Assembly: GCA_012934845.2 (NCBI GenBank)
Contig: WNNJ02001887.1
Coordinates: forward strand, 60,223 to 124,222
From: Pomphorhynchus laevis
Taxonomy: Eukaryota > Acanthocephala > Palaeacanthocephala > Echinorhynchida > Pomphorhynchidae
Reading direction: 5' to 3'
Length of the DNA: 64,000 nt
The notes beneath the pieces are model-generated. The model was not told the DNA's origin. It was given only the letters and a program-made list of their open reading frames with translations, and did not search any database. The translations under genes and the position numbers were made by a program. This document shows positions 11,601 through 26,600 of the stretch, in pieces; positions within the stretch are counted from its first letter, which is position 1; each line of letters opens with the position of its first letter.

Positions 11601-14600
11601 TTTTTATTAATATTTTACTTTTGAAAAAATAAAATATTTAAACCAATCTACTATTTAGCGATATTTTTGATGTGCCATTTAGCTTGAGCATAAGAGGAAT
11701 CAAGGATGTGTCCCAGAAGAGTCGAATGCATAAAATAAGTTTCACCAAAGGATTTATATGTTCAATATCCTCGAGTGAAAGTTACAGGTAATGATTTTAG
11801 CTTACAACATATAAGCAAAGATTGAAAAACAAACAATATAGACTAGCGTCATATTATAAATGTGGAAGCAATTCTTGCGTATACCAACACCGACAATTTG
11901 TTATATATAGGCACGGAAATGAACCAAGTATTGTAAACGAAGGGTATGTATTTTACATTACGTAATGTACTTAGCATTTTATCAATCAGTTTATCTGAAA
12001 TACATACATTTCTAGTTTACTGTCTTTATAGTTAAGTGCTTTTTTAAATTACTTAGATATCTTGATGATTCTACAGTTATAAATTGAGAACGGCTACTTA
12101 TGCATTGAATTACTATTTATCACTTACAGGATATTGTATTCGCATATAGAAAGATGTGTTTTTAACTGATTATTAAGCTATCTCATTTCAGATTACATCA
12201 ATATAGCGTAACGGCAAAGCTATGCACATCTCCAAAATCAATGTATAATTTATCATGTAGTATCTCTGCCAAATATAAATTTTGCATTATTTATTAAAAG
12301 TAACTGATCATTTGTTAAATTTTGAATTTTTGAGCAGGATCAATAAAAGCTTTTCGCTAGCTACTTACCGGGCATCATCAGTAAAACAAAACATAGTCTG
12401 TTCACCCAAATTGAGAATAAATTGCCGGATCAGATAACTGATCCTAAGTATTTTATAATATATAAACTTAAAAATAGAGATATAATTATAAGCAATAAAT
12501 AATTATATTAGAATTTATACAATTTAAATTTATATTAAGATAAAATTTAATATTAAAATTTAAAATAAAAATCAATTTTTATGAATAAACTAATAAATAA
12601 TAGACGATGTATTCGAACAAGTATTATAGGTATTCTAAAAGTATCAGATGATCTGGTTCTTGTGTTTATTGTGTTATTTTGGCAAAATTTAAAAATGTGA
12701 TTTTGAGTAGCTAGCAAAATTTAAAAATGTGATTTTGAGTAGCTAGCAAAATTTAAAAAATGAATTTGAGTTTTGTTGACGCTAATTCAAAACATCTAGA
12801 TATTCCAGATATTACATCTAGATGATATTTACATATAGCATATGGACGCAATCTTACATCTAGTAAGAGCCTACTTATTTTATACTACACATAAATTAAA
12901 AAAAATTAAGATAAATAATTATAAATAATAAATAATATGATTTTATACAATTTATATTTATATAATAATATAATTTATTATTAAATTTAAAATAAAAATC
13001 AATTTTCATGACTTGAGTAATAAATAATATACGATGGATATAGAGGAATATATAAGGTATAAATGGCATCAGGAGGAACTGCTATGACCCATATTTCTCG
13101 ACCCAAAAAATGAATATTTTTAATAAATACTGATATATGATAATAACAACAAAATTATTCATTTCAACAATGACCTTAGTTTATACGGAAACATCGTTTA
13201 AGTGTAAATGTTTGCGAGTGCTTTTAGCTTTTATTTTGTTTTATTTTGTTTTCTTCGCGTTTATTTATACAAAATAGATATGAAATCTTTATCGAAATCA
13301 TGAAGGTATAATGTAATTATTAAATTTTTGAAAATATTATTAAATATTTTAAATTATTAAAATATTTACACAAAATGAGAGAATACGACGGAAAATGTTT
13401 CTGTAATAACAAACGAACTAACGACGATTCTGCGTGAACTAAGAAAAACAATGTTGCTGCTTTTGAGAAATGATACACATTTCTCAAAAGTACCTTTACG
13501 CTAGTATATTGAATTTTTTATTCTCGAGATAGTTAAATAAAATTCACTAAATTAAATAAATGACCTATATATAACTCATCAGATCAGCTAACTGAGGCTA
13601 TGTATTTGATATTATTTATAAATAAAAAATTATGCTTAATAAAATTTAAATAATTAAGTAATAAATAATTAAATAATAATAAATTATACATGATATTTTT
13701 TTATTTATATGAAATTTAAATCTTTATTATTTTCATTTATTCTTTATATGAAGAACAAATCAAAAGTTTAACCTCACGTTTGGAACTAAATTCTTACTTT
13801 TTACTTTGATCCTAAGAGCTTTCGATTGATAATCATAAAAATACAATGGCAATGCTGTTGTAATGACTTAGTGGCATTGACCGTATTTTCAATTAATTCT
13901 AATACAATGCTGGAGCTTACCGATTTGATTAATTAAAATTTGAATAACTATTAATCAATTTTATCCCGCAAATTGCTTTTTTTAAAAACATCATTGTTTC
14001 TGATTTCTTAGTTAGTTTAAAGATTAAATAATAAAAAAAATTATAATTTTTTTATAACATCAGGACACATCAATTGCTTTAACAAGCTGCCTTAATTTCT
14101 TAAACAAGATCTTAATTCATCGCAAACCATTGATTGTGAAATATCTGCAAATATATTTACTGTTCATCATGTAATATCAATTTTATAAATCAAACATAAA
14201 ACAATAAGGTGTCCGCTATTACCGATGTCGTGCAATATGCAGTCGAAGATAAGAATTTATAATTTGATCATATTTATGAGTTTGTAATGACAATAAGTTT
14301 TAATTGTCAAAAAAAATTTCATTTAGAATATTTTGCCCCAATTGTAATAATCAATGCGAAGAGGACATTCAATCGCGCATAATGTCAAGTAGGTTACATT
14401 ATATATTATTTCTTGGTATCTTTACATATTTTTACAAAGAAATCAATCAAACCAAAAAACGACATGTAGTTCGTGCTGTATCAGAATAAGAATTATCAGA
14501 ATAATCCTTATTCTGATATGATGTATCAGAATAAGGACTAGAGGTCATCAGGAGGAACTACTATGCCATTAAATTTCGGCCCCTATACCTCGACCCAACA

Positions 14601-17600
14601 TAGCAGCGGGCCAAACATATGCTAATGACGTATTTCCTCTGATGAAAATTGATTATCTAGTATTATATTCTAATATATACTATATACTGTTAATTTATAC
14701 TTCTCTATTATAAGAAAAATAAACAATTAAAAAGAAATATAAAAAATATAAAAAATAATGAAACTTGCTTGAAAATAAGCAGAAAAATAATAGTCGTATC
14801 AATGATGCATAGTTTAAGAATTTAATTAAAATCGATTTATTAACCTCTAAATATTTCAATTTTCAAAAGTAGAATTTAATTATTCTTCGAATATATATCA
14901 TATAATATATATCATACATGTATATCATACATGTATATATGTATTACATGTATATCATACATATAATCGATTACATGTATATCATACATATAATCGATAA
15001 TATATATCATACATGTATTATGAATTACACTTATTATTAAAATCGTTGATTCTTAGTATTTCTAATCATTCTGCTAATCCACATTTTATATTTAAATGTT
15101 TCATTTTATAAAAATAAATTGACTTAGTGATTTACTACAGCAGAAAATATGCCTAACAAAATGAATGATTATATCAAATTTGAAGGTTTGTGCGGAATTT
15201 GCAAGTTATTTTATTACATCACCAATTGTATAGAGCATTATTTATGAAAAATGAACGTTGCCTAATTGAAATATATCAAGCATCTTTAATAGTCATGGTA
15301 ATTGCTTTATACCCATTAAATTTGTTTAATACCAGACTAAGGTATTCTTCTATATTATTTCATATATTATCCGTTGTGGATCACGGCTATTTTCGTATAA
15401 GACTTTTGTTTTCGTATTTTGTCATTTGTGCATTTTAAAAATAGGCAAATCTAGTTCGCAATCTTGAAAAGATCCATTCTTAATTACAATTGACTATGCG
15501 TATTTATTATAACAATCGATGCCATTTCGTCTCGAAGATTTTAATTCTTTTTAAACAATTTAGCTTATGTGACATGTCTGCTACAAGTTGAATCAGCTGT
15601 AAAGAATAGACAGCAGATTAGCCTTCTCGTGCGAGGTATTCCTTGCACACTTTACAATTGTAATCACAATTCTGATATAGATGAACTTGTTAAGCAAATA
15701 TACATGGGAATGCATGGATATTTTATTGTTTACCCGTTCTTAAGATGTAACTGCTTCGGAGACAAATGGATAGAATTCGAAGTAAAAGGAAAGATGTGTG
15801 ATTGTAGAGTACAACAAATCTCATTCAGGTCATATCAGTACTTAAGAATTCAAACAACATAAGCGAAATTGATGATCTAAAGGAGCTAACGGAAGATATA
15901 TCCTTGAATGGATTGTATGTTCATAACATATTTCAAATAAATATTGACGTTGATTTAATATATGCACTGGCAAGACGATTTGCAGGTGACGATCAATTTA
16001 CCTTCAATTTGAATATTTCGATTAGCTTTTAAATTTTTAAGTTATTTAGTCTTGTATCCTCCTTCGAGAGCCAAAAACAAAGTAACTTGTTAAATTTGGA
16101 TTACTTATCGAGTAAATTTAATCATGTTTTGGCTTATCCCTCGGTAATCAACAGCGAATAAGTTTTATTTGTAAATGCTTGCCACTGCAATTGCCCTCTT
16201 CAAACAAAATAAAAATAGTCTGAAGATGACAATTGCATTAGCGAAAATTTACAATTAAAGTGGATTTTTTTTGACTTTTGGTGTGAAAATTTCGGACATG
16301 ATTAAATCAACTCAAAGGTAATTTTTTTTCTCGAAATAAAATTGCATATTTTAATTTAATAAACAATTATTTTAATAAATAATTATTAAAGCTGGATCAA
16401 AGAAAAGAATAAATAATTTTTGATATTTCGCTAACTTCTGTTTTGCATCTTCAGAAAATTATAATGATTTTTAAAATGTACATGCTTTTATAAAAAAGTT
16501 CAAAACGATTGCCGCCATTTGCTTTGAATATGTGCTGATTTATTAGCGATAACCAGCTGCTTTTATTGTTGTTTGAATTCGTGACACGATTTCGGCAACT
16601 TTTGAAGGTACACAAAACGCAATAAATAGGAGGATTTAAAATAGTTTAGAAACAAAACAAAAACCATAACAATAATATTTATATTTAAAATAAATAATTT
16701 GAAAAAAATTATCAAAAATATAAAAAATAATTAAAATTACTAGAAAAATTAAATCAAGTATAAAAATAGACAAGATTATTTAAACAAAATAATCGTTTAC
16801 AACATTACAAATATCTAAAAATGTTAATATCTAAAAGGTTAAGCTCCAATAATTATTTAATACAGCTCCAATAATTATTTATCAATAATGGATCATTATC
16901 AACTATTTAGAAAATTATTTTAATTTTGAATTGAACACATAAATATCTTTGATGATATTATACTTACCATTAATCTTTACAACTTAAAAATTTCATATGA
17001 GCAATATTATGATTATTTCAATGTGAAATTTTCTTTCTCTATTCCACACTTTAAATTGTCCTTAAATTTTTTCGCGGTTATTTTTAAGTTTATGAAATTT
17101 AATAATTGACCTTTTAGAACGTTAACAACTAGCCATATCCAAATTATTATTTATAAAATTATAGCTAGATTTACAATTTTCCTTAGATAAATAGTGACTT
17201 GTTCATGTTGCGAATGCAATGCAAGTTTATTCATAATATACAAATTAAATTATTTATAATAAATTTATATTTGTAACTAAATTCACATAATATCGTAATC
17301 ATTGTAGGGAATTTAAACTTTATAGTTCTATTAAAATATTATATAACTATTCATAATTTAATATTACTAAAATTTTAAAGTCTTTATCCTCCTAATTAAT
17401 TTTCATAATGTTTATTCTGTAACATTCATTTTTATATATTTTGTTCAGAGAACACTTGCCCCTCAAATTCCCTTATCAATGTACGCCTAGCATTACTAAT
17501 GAGTTTGGTACAAACTGGCATTCATATCGCCATTGAGGATTGCTATGGTTTAGAATCAATACTAAACGATTTATTTACGTCTTCATTATTATACTCGAGT

Positions 17601-20600
17601 CATTTTGACCTATCATCACATAGCGATTGTAGCGTACCCCGAAGTGTAAAAAGTACACTTTACGGTAAGCAAACTGTAACTGATTAATAAGATTAAGAAT
17701 CGTGAATAGCTATTATTTAATATCATTAATCATTTAATTTATTAAATGATTAAGGATAATTTTAATCGATAGAAAATTAAGAATAATTTTCTATCGGGTA
17801 CTGTGCGGTCATGCAATTGTGCACAAAAACAAAAATGGCATCAATTCGCAGAGTAGAATAGTCCTAATGTAGGAGCGTAAATTGTCATTTGGTCAACAGG
17901 AGACGAACCAAACTTGGTGAAGGAGAGCTTCTTCAGTTTAGAAATTATCCAAGTCTCTTCATTATTCTTTAAATTCTTTCGGTACTTAACTACTGGATCA
18001 AAGATTAACAAAATACTATAATGAAGTTACTTATTAAAAGCAACATGAGCCGGGTTCTATAAAACTTGCAAATCCTCAGTTGTCCTTCCGATGGAGAAGT
18101 TTAACCCAGTGAGCAAACGGATTGCGTCTTCTCAAGTTTTAGTAAAAGAAGAAAAGGTTTAACCGTTAAATGTACATTTGCTCTAAACACTACCTCAGAA
18201 TAGACATCTATTGTGGATGATCTCCAGCTTGTACTTAATAGTGTTTATATGGGATATTCCTTCATTATATTGGGTGATCTAAATCATCATGCTGGTAACG
18301 ATTGCAACACTATTAAGGGAGTGTGCGAAAGAATATATACTGCCTTATCTAAACACAAATGGTATTGACTTATTGCATTTATGTTCCCATAACAACATGC
18401 TTATAGCCAACACAATGTTGTCTATAAGCATGTAGGCTTTAATGTTTGCACATTTCTAAAAATGTACGGAAAACGTTTTAACATTCGCTTTAATGCAGAA
18501 TATGATTTTCACAAAATGTGGAAATATTTCTTAATCAATTTCTATTTTATAAATATTTTATTTTATATTTTTTACCATATATATTTTTAAAATTGATATT
18601 TTTAATATATTTATGAAATTTTGCTTCTTTAAAAATATTATTTTACAGTCTATTATCATTATAGGGACCAAATGATTATTTAAAAGCATTGTAAAATTTA
18701 TGACTATGTATAACTCCTCGAATTTGAAGTGATCAAAATAATATAATAACCAATATGTTCAATTGTTTTGTTTTCAAAAAATGAGAAAGAATTAAATTGT
18801 TAAACTTACTTACTTTTATTTATTACTTAAAAATGTGTAGCGTTATTTATTATTTTGTTAATGTATAAAAATTTATATCTTAAAAATGACTTTTCTCAGA
18901 TGAATAATTTATTATGCCTGAGCATAGGATTAGATGGCACACCAATGCAATTTCAAAAAGATTTGTTTAATATTTGCCTATACAAATGCGAATAGATTTT
19001 CTTGCGAATCGACAGTATGCACTTTAAATGGAGATTCATGGCAATAACGAAAGAAATTAAGCTTTTTTGTTCTTCAGGGTAAATTCCTAGGACATTTTTC
19101 TTGTTTTATTCATAAATGGTCTATCACTTTCTATAGTCTCTAAAAACCTCGCTAACACAGACGATCTGAAAACTATAATTATCCACTTTTTTCTGGTGTG
19201 GATAATTTATTATGCCTGAGCATAGGATTAAATAGCACACCAATGTAATTTTAACAGAATTGTATACTAATATTATAATATTAATATTATTAATAATTTA
19301 TTAATAATATTAATAGTATTAATATTATGCTAATATTAGTATACAACATTAGAATAATATTAGAACATGACATGGCGCCATCACTTTCTTGCTGTTCTAA
19401 AAAATACACACAGCGATGTAAAAATCAATAAATTGATAAAGAAATATTTCCACATTTCGTGACAATCATGTTGGGTCGAGTAATAGGGATGAAACCTAAC
19501 AACATAGTAGTTCCTCTGGATGACTTCTAATCCTTATGCGTATACATTGTATTTTATTTATTAGTTAATTTATAAAAATTTATTTTTATTTCAAATTTTA
19601 ACTTTATATAAATATAAATTGTATAAAATCTTAAATAATTATTTATTATTTAATAATAATTTATTTATAGTAATTTATTTTTGATGTTATTGTTATTTGT
19701 TTTTAATTTAAATACGAGACTCAGTCAGCTGATCTGATTTATTATAATTAATTAGAATCGAGGATTACTTCCATCTTGTTGTTCCACCCATTAGAGAGTG
19801 ACTTAAGTATTTCAAAGCTGCAAATAGCTAAATTCGATGAAAAACAGAAGGGGATCGGATGTGGTGCCTTGATTTGATTTATTAGCTAACTACTAAACAT
19901 ATTTATTCAATTCCATATTACACGGTGCTCCTATAGCGGATTTCTGAGGTTCAATAACTAACTTCGAAGTTATTTTTTAAAGGAGAAGGCTCACTCTGCG
20001 ACACTTGTAAGAGGGATTTAGTTATTGAAATATTGCTATAAATAAATTAGCATGATGTTCAATCTTCGTTTAATAACTCTTTTAAGAACTGTTTATTTTA
20101 ATTAGATCTGTAATAACTTTGCTCGGAATAATCCAACAAATGGCATTTCTAATAATTTCCATAATCAATAATCATTGAATAAATCGCAAAATATTAATCG
20201 ATAAACTACAAAGAAAGGTAGGAATTTCATATCGATACTTGTTAATATCAACATCACAACCAAGTACGTTGCGAGTGTTCGGAGGTCTAACATTTTTTAA
20301 CGCATTTGTAACGAATAGGGGAGGCTTGACAAGGAAGTAAAAAGCTAAATTCTGTTCTCTTTTCTCGTAATATACTTACCTGAAATGTTGAGCCATCGTC
20401 GTCTAGAGTAATTCGATTATTACCTTGTCATTCTAGCTTTAGATGCCGAAAAAATCCCATTGAAATTTCGGTTGCTTTCTGTGATGCAAATGAATTAGTT
20501 GTGAATGTGGTAAATGAAAAATTAATAGTAAAAGTGATCGTATTTGTCATAATGATTGCTAACTAAATGGATGATAATTAGAATTATGCTCCGGCTGACG

Positions 20601-23600
20601 ATACCTAGTTATTCTTTTAACATCACGATTGTCATTTACCCGGCATTTAGCTATGAAGATCACTGATATCACAAAAGCAATAAGTAGAAACTATTGTCTA
20701 CAAATTCTTATGATCTTTCTGAACTATTAATAAATATCTTGCCAAGGACAATTTCAGATAATTAGATCAATGGAAATTTCGTTTTCTTAAGCGAATAATC
20801 AGCGTATCGTCTAAATTATCATCTACGATAGTTGTGTTTATTAGTCATTTTGAGTCATGTCCAACTGAAATATGTTCACAAATGCACTTGAACATACGTC
20901 AGAGTATATCAGAAATGTAGTAATGAAAATGTCTAAAATTGATAACGAATTCAGAGATATGCCGGCGTACAAACAGATAGCTTAAAAGGATTGTTTTGCA
21001 AATAGACGTCCTCTAATATGACGCATTTCAACTCTTAACTTTTATTATAAGTTTTGTTGTGTTAAGATATCCTGCCACAAACGTTCTAAACAATACTGAT
21101 GTTGATTTTTTAAAGAAACATGTGATGCCGCTTCTACATGCATTTCAGTATATGTTCTTAAACTATATGTTCCATATTGTATAATACATGCTTTGATAAA
21201 CTAATTTTTGTAACTATTTATTTACACTGCCCGGGAGGCATTCAAGTTAATAAATTTCGCTTCGTAATATTAATGACTGATTTATATTACAATTTCTGCT
21301 CTCCAAGCTTGACAAATATAATGTTAAATATTAACTGTTTTAATCAGTTCAGTACATATAAGGATCTAGAACTATTCAAAAATATGTATTTATTGATTGT
21401 AGAAGTAATTAAGAAGTAAAATTAATTGCGGTTATCTACATAATTAATATGTCATAAATTACATTATTATTCTTATAGGATCACCTATCGTATACGAATC
21501 TGAATCACCAAATTACATTGGCTCCCTTTTAAACTTAAGCAAAAATGAAATCGCGTTTATCTTCAAGTGTGCGTAAGCGTATCATTATATTTATTTATAA
21601 TATAATTTATTATGCTAATTTTTGTTTCTTTAGAATTTTTGATTATGTCTAATTTTACGAATAATGTTATACATTAACGTTCCTAATCAACGTAAATGCA
21701 GTGCAACAGATCTAGCAAATTTAAGTGTTAATTTGAGTTGCATATTTAAAAGGTTTGACATAAAATGAATAATCTTTTTATTTAAAATTGATTGTTTACT
21801 TGTAAATTACAATTGGTTTGGAATGAGTGACGACTAATAAATTTAAAAAGAACTGATGTTGATCCCATTTTTAAATTTAGAATTTTGGAGCAAAATCAAT
21901 ACAAACTAAATTATTTCTATTCCGCTAATAAATTCTTGCGGAATAACAAATGCTTGTTTGGATAATAATGTGGAAATTAATAGCACATCGTGTGAGGATA
22001 AAAATGTTTTTAGTTTGATAGTAAACTACGGATTCGAATGGAATAGATCACTGATAATTCCAATTTTTATGTGATATTGCAAGTTGAATTCTAAATGCTA
22101 ATAAATTTTTAATAATAAATAATAAATAATTTTTTAATGCACTCCATTATATGTATATATATTTTATTAGAAATAATTGATGTTGATCAATTTTTTATGT
22201 TATAAATGTGTTGTTCACTTTAAAAGTTATTGGCTGATCAAAGGAGAGAGGGAATATATTTTTTATTGAAATCGAATTTTCGATAGCTAACTGCCATTAT
22301 CATCAGGATAAAATTATATTAAACAGTTTTAAAATACTGCTAGTTTTATGATGATTATCATATCACAAAAGTTCAAAGAATTAGTTTTGTTTCGTTTTTT
22401 ATGAACAAAGAATGATCAAAAACATAAATAAAGACTTTCTTAACTACACAAAAAAACATGGTAACATGCAACAAACAAGATCAGACATAAATAAAGACAC
22501 AATATAAAGTCAAGTCGAACAGCAGCTCATCAGTCTTTTAATTCTTTTTCTTCTATGAACTCAGGTCCAGGGAGATCTGAGCCCCCAACCGATCCAACAC
22601 GCCACCTTCCGACTGTACAAAAACAACAAACACAAAACACAAAAGCAATAGCACTGACAAAAAATAAACACTTTTCGAAGCAAAATTAATTGTTGGAAAT
22701 TAATTAAATAATTTTGGTATTTACATACCAAAGTCACTATTAATTTTCAAGAAGAAAATAAAGTCTATTGGTATTAAAAATGAATTATTTCACACTGAAT
22801 AGTTAAACGCCGGCCAAGGTTGTCGTAATGGTATAAATCTTGACTAATTTATTCTTAAATCTTCTCTATATTTATTCTTAAATCTTTAAATTATATAAAG
22901 CATTATTCCGTAATGATTTAGCAAATCATTTTCTGTAAAGTTAGCTAAATATCAATTCCAGCATTGCAATCTTAAAAGATAGCTCAGACAATATTCAAAA
23001 GTTATTTATTATTTGTTATAGCAACTCACTCGAATTGGTGAGCCACCTGTAATGGATTATGATTTTAGTGACTATAATATCTTGTATGAGCATGATGGTT
23101 TAAGCCTTATACTAACAAATATTTCAAGAATCATTAATACATCCCAATTTTATAGTATCTTTTATTTTTGGTGTCATAATTTTGTGTAATTTTAAATTGA
23201 TTTCAAATTAGTTTCATTATTAATTAGTTTAGAATCAATTATTTACACAACTCCAATATATTGAATGAAACTTATAATGAAACTTTATTTATTTAATAGC
23301 ATTAAATTGCAACTCACATACTAGCATCAATTCGAGTGAAGTTGTTTTCTTAAAACTCCTTGCTTTTTGATAGAGCTTCTATAACTTTTTGATACTTTTC
23401 CTGAGCACTATTTGCATGTGACCTATTACGAGAGACAACAAACTACAAGATAATAAAAGTCAAGAGTCCTCATTACGTTCTACAGCCATTTTTGTGTCCC
23501 CCCATACATGCAGCAAACGCTTCAAGATTAGTATCACGGCTATGGAATCCCACTGTCTGCATTCGTACAAGTTCGGATGCATAAAGTTGTTCTTGAGTTT

Positions 23601-26600
23601 GGTTTGGTTGTTGATTTGTCGGCTGATGTTGCTGGGGATGAAGACGATCTAATGGTTGAAACAACGAAGCAGTATAATCTTGATTTGAGTATTGTAAATT
23701 TTAAAATACTGTTGTTGCATAAGCTGTTTGTCTATTGCTTGGTGATCGAATATAATCCACATCAGATGAAGTAAGTTGACTATTCATTTGATTATCGACT
23801 AGACCGCTTATATTTGAAGATATCAACTGTGAATATACTTGTGGGGATGTGTCCCTAAGACGAATTAGGTTCTGTAGAATTTGTACAATCGTCCTCAATG
23901 CTCGAGTATTTGTGCATAGAGCACGAATTTCAGGTATTGGCCACTGACTTATAAACTCATGAATTACACGATGTACTTGTTCTCTTTGTTTTTCGTATGT
24001 ACGCAGCAGATAAAGTAGAATACCAGGATCGCCGATAGAATTATCCATATTTGGGTTAAAACTGGATGCCCGCAACATGTCGAATAACATGCGAGGATTT
24101 TCAGCAGCGCCTACTAATAATTGTTGAGGGTTCATCTTAGAATACCGATTAGTGTGTTCGTTTGACGTAGATTGCAAAGGCGACTCTAAACGGTTTGTAT
24201 TAGATACATATGATCTAGACGAATCGACTAAATTAAATGGCAAATGATTTAAAATGGATGCAGATCGATTACTTTAAAATGTAGTATTCTGAGACTCAAA
24301 CGGTTTGAATTAGATACTAAAATTAGACAATAAAAATTAGATAATAAAATTAGATAATAAAATCCCTTTACGTTAAAATAAATACACTTAGATAATTAAA
24401 CAAAATATATTGAAATAATATATTTTTAAAATAAATAAACTTAGATAATTAAACAAAATATATTGAAATGAATAATAGAGAATTATGAAACCTGCATTTG
24501 TCATATAATCAGTTAAACACAACTGATTGTTATATATTTTAAATACCCTATTTCATTTATATTGAAATATTAATTATTATCTCATCATAATCTCATTATC
24601 ATTATTTTTACCACGTCATGAAAGCCAATGCCGCAACATTGGCTTTCATTCACTGTTTATATCTACTTATTTCGAGTGTATATTTCAAAATTTTATTTCC
24701 ACCTCTTGTATAATATACAATCGAATGTAATCACGATCTCTGCTTTGTCTCGTAAACTAAGATATACCTAGTGTTTTATCTTCTTAAGCGTAAAATGTCT
24801 TAATAATCTTTCAAATTGAAACATAGTTGATAATTAATTGTATTCCAAAATATTTTGCAGTAATTCACAAGCGCCAAATATCTCTGAGAATTAATAAAAC
24901 AGACGAGAACGCAATAACAATTAATACGCAGAAACTTTCGTTCTGGACTTATATTGAAGCTGACAAGATCCATAAGCAGAAAAGAGATGTTAAAATTGTC
25001 CTTGAAGGTGCAAAAAAGTAAGTTAAATTTCACTAAATTCAGTATAAATTATGCAGACTGAATTTGGAAGAAATATTTTAAAGGCGATATTAAATTACAC
25101 TAAAAAATAAAAAAAACTTTAATATTGTAGATTATTTTAACTGTTAGAGAGATTAAACACTAATAGTGATAGGAAATGTTTAGCGGATGCTTCTTAATTC
25201 AATATTTTTTAATTCAAAAATGTGTTGAAATAACGTTTAAAGGAGACATTATATTGCATCAAAAAGAAAAAACGGGAACCGTTAGCAAAACTAAAGCTTA
25301 AGGTTATCGTCAGAATTAGGATCTTTACAATAAACTATAAATTTTTGAAAGTTCTTATATAATCTCATTTAAGATTATCAATGTAATAAGATTATTATAG
25401 TAATATTATTATTCACGATATCTCTCTCGTGAGTTCATAATAAATTTACTCTCGAGAACTATTACTCTCTTAGAATTGAAATGTCACATTTATAGTAACG
25501 AGGATCTTGATTACATTTATTTCATTGATAAATGTAATTACGTTTAAATTACACTTAATAAAATGATAACTCTGTTAACTCTGAATATTCTACATTGCTA
25601 AATAATTTAACTTGATTGCATTTGTGAGCTGGAATTTTTCTGATTGTAGCAAATATTATCCTCACATGTATTGTTCCTATTTCTGATACAGCAGTACACT
25701 ACTAATCAATCTAAGAAGGTCTCATTAACTGTTGACCCATACCTACATTTCACGTATTGACCCTTCTTATCCGCTTACTCCGTACACTGGTGCTGATAGG
25801 ACTCAAGACGTCTGTATCGCGATTCAACGTTACATCCATTAGACTGGCTGCTCCGGTGGTGCAGATATACATTTCTGTTTATTACTTTTGGCAGGGGATC
25901 GTATTCTAACGATCTACTAGAAACTTACCCGATGTGTGTGATCCGCTAGTTGGATCACTGTTTGTCATGCTGCCAGTTGCAATATATGTTTTTAATTTAA
26001 CTTGATTGCATCTGTGAGTTGAAATTCTTCTGATTCTGGCACGATAGATCTTTAGAATACGATCCTAATAATCATTAGTAAATAAAATTAATAGTCTTTA
26101 CTGATAATCATTAATAAAGACATTCGTTATCCAAAATTTACACAAATGCAATTATTAAGAATAATATAATTAACAGTCAAAATGGTGTCGAACAAAACGG
26201 GGAAAGTAATTCTGTATTTTGATTATATAGAATTTGAAAATTGTATACTATAAATCGATTGATAATTATGCTTTTTTTGGACATCATACTTGTGCAGCAC
26301 GTTAACTCTTATTTTCATTTTATAAATCTTACAGAGCATTTTATCCACTATATCGAACTTGTGAATTAGACGGTACGTTGCTGAATTCATTTAAATTTCT
26401 TAACGTATTTCTAAAGCTATCGCAGCGGATAATTTTCTCCTCGAAGACAGACGATATATGGCTATTTTCGAAAATCATGTTCCTAAGAATATCGTTTGTT
26501 GGAAGCAGGTAAAATTACTTAGATTTCTTCAATTTCAGAAACTTTAGTTTGCAGTTTTAATGTATTAACCAAATCACTTAAAATGCATTTCAGTTTTATA

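Noticed and set aside
24800-25033. Minus-strand open frame of 77 residues
   Set aside because: Exact antisense of MCMDC2 exon 14, which has the family match.
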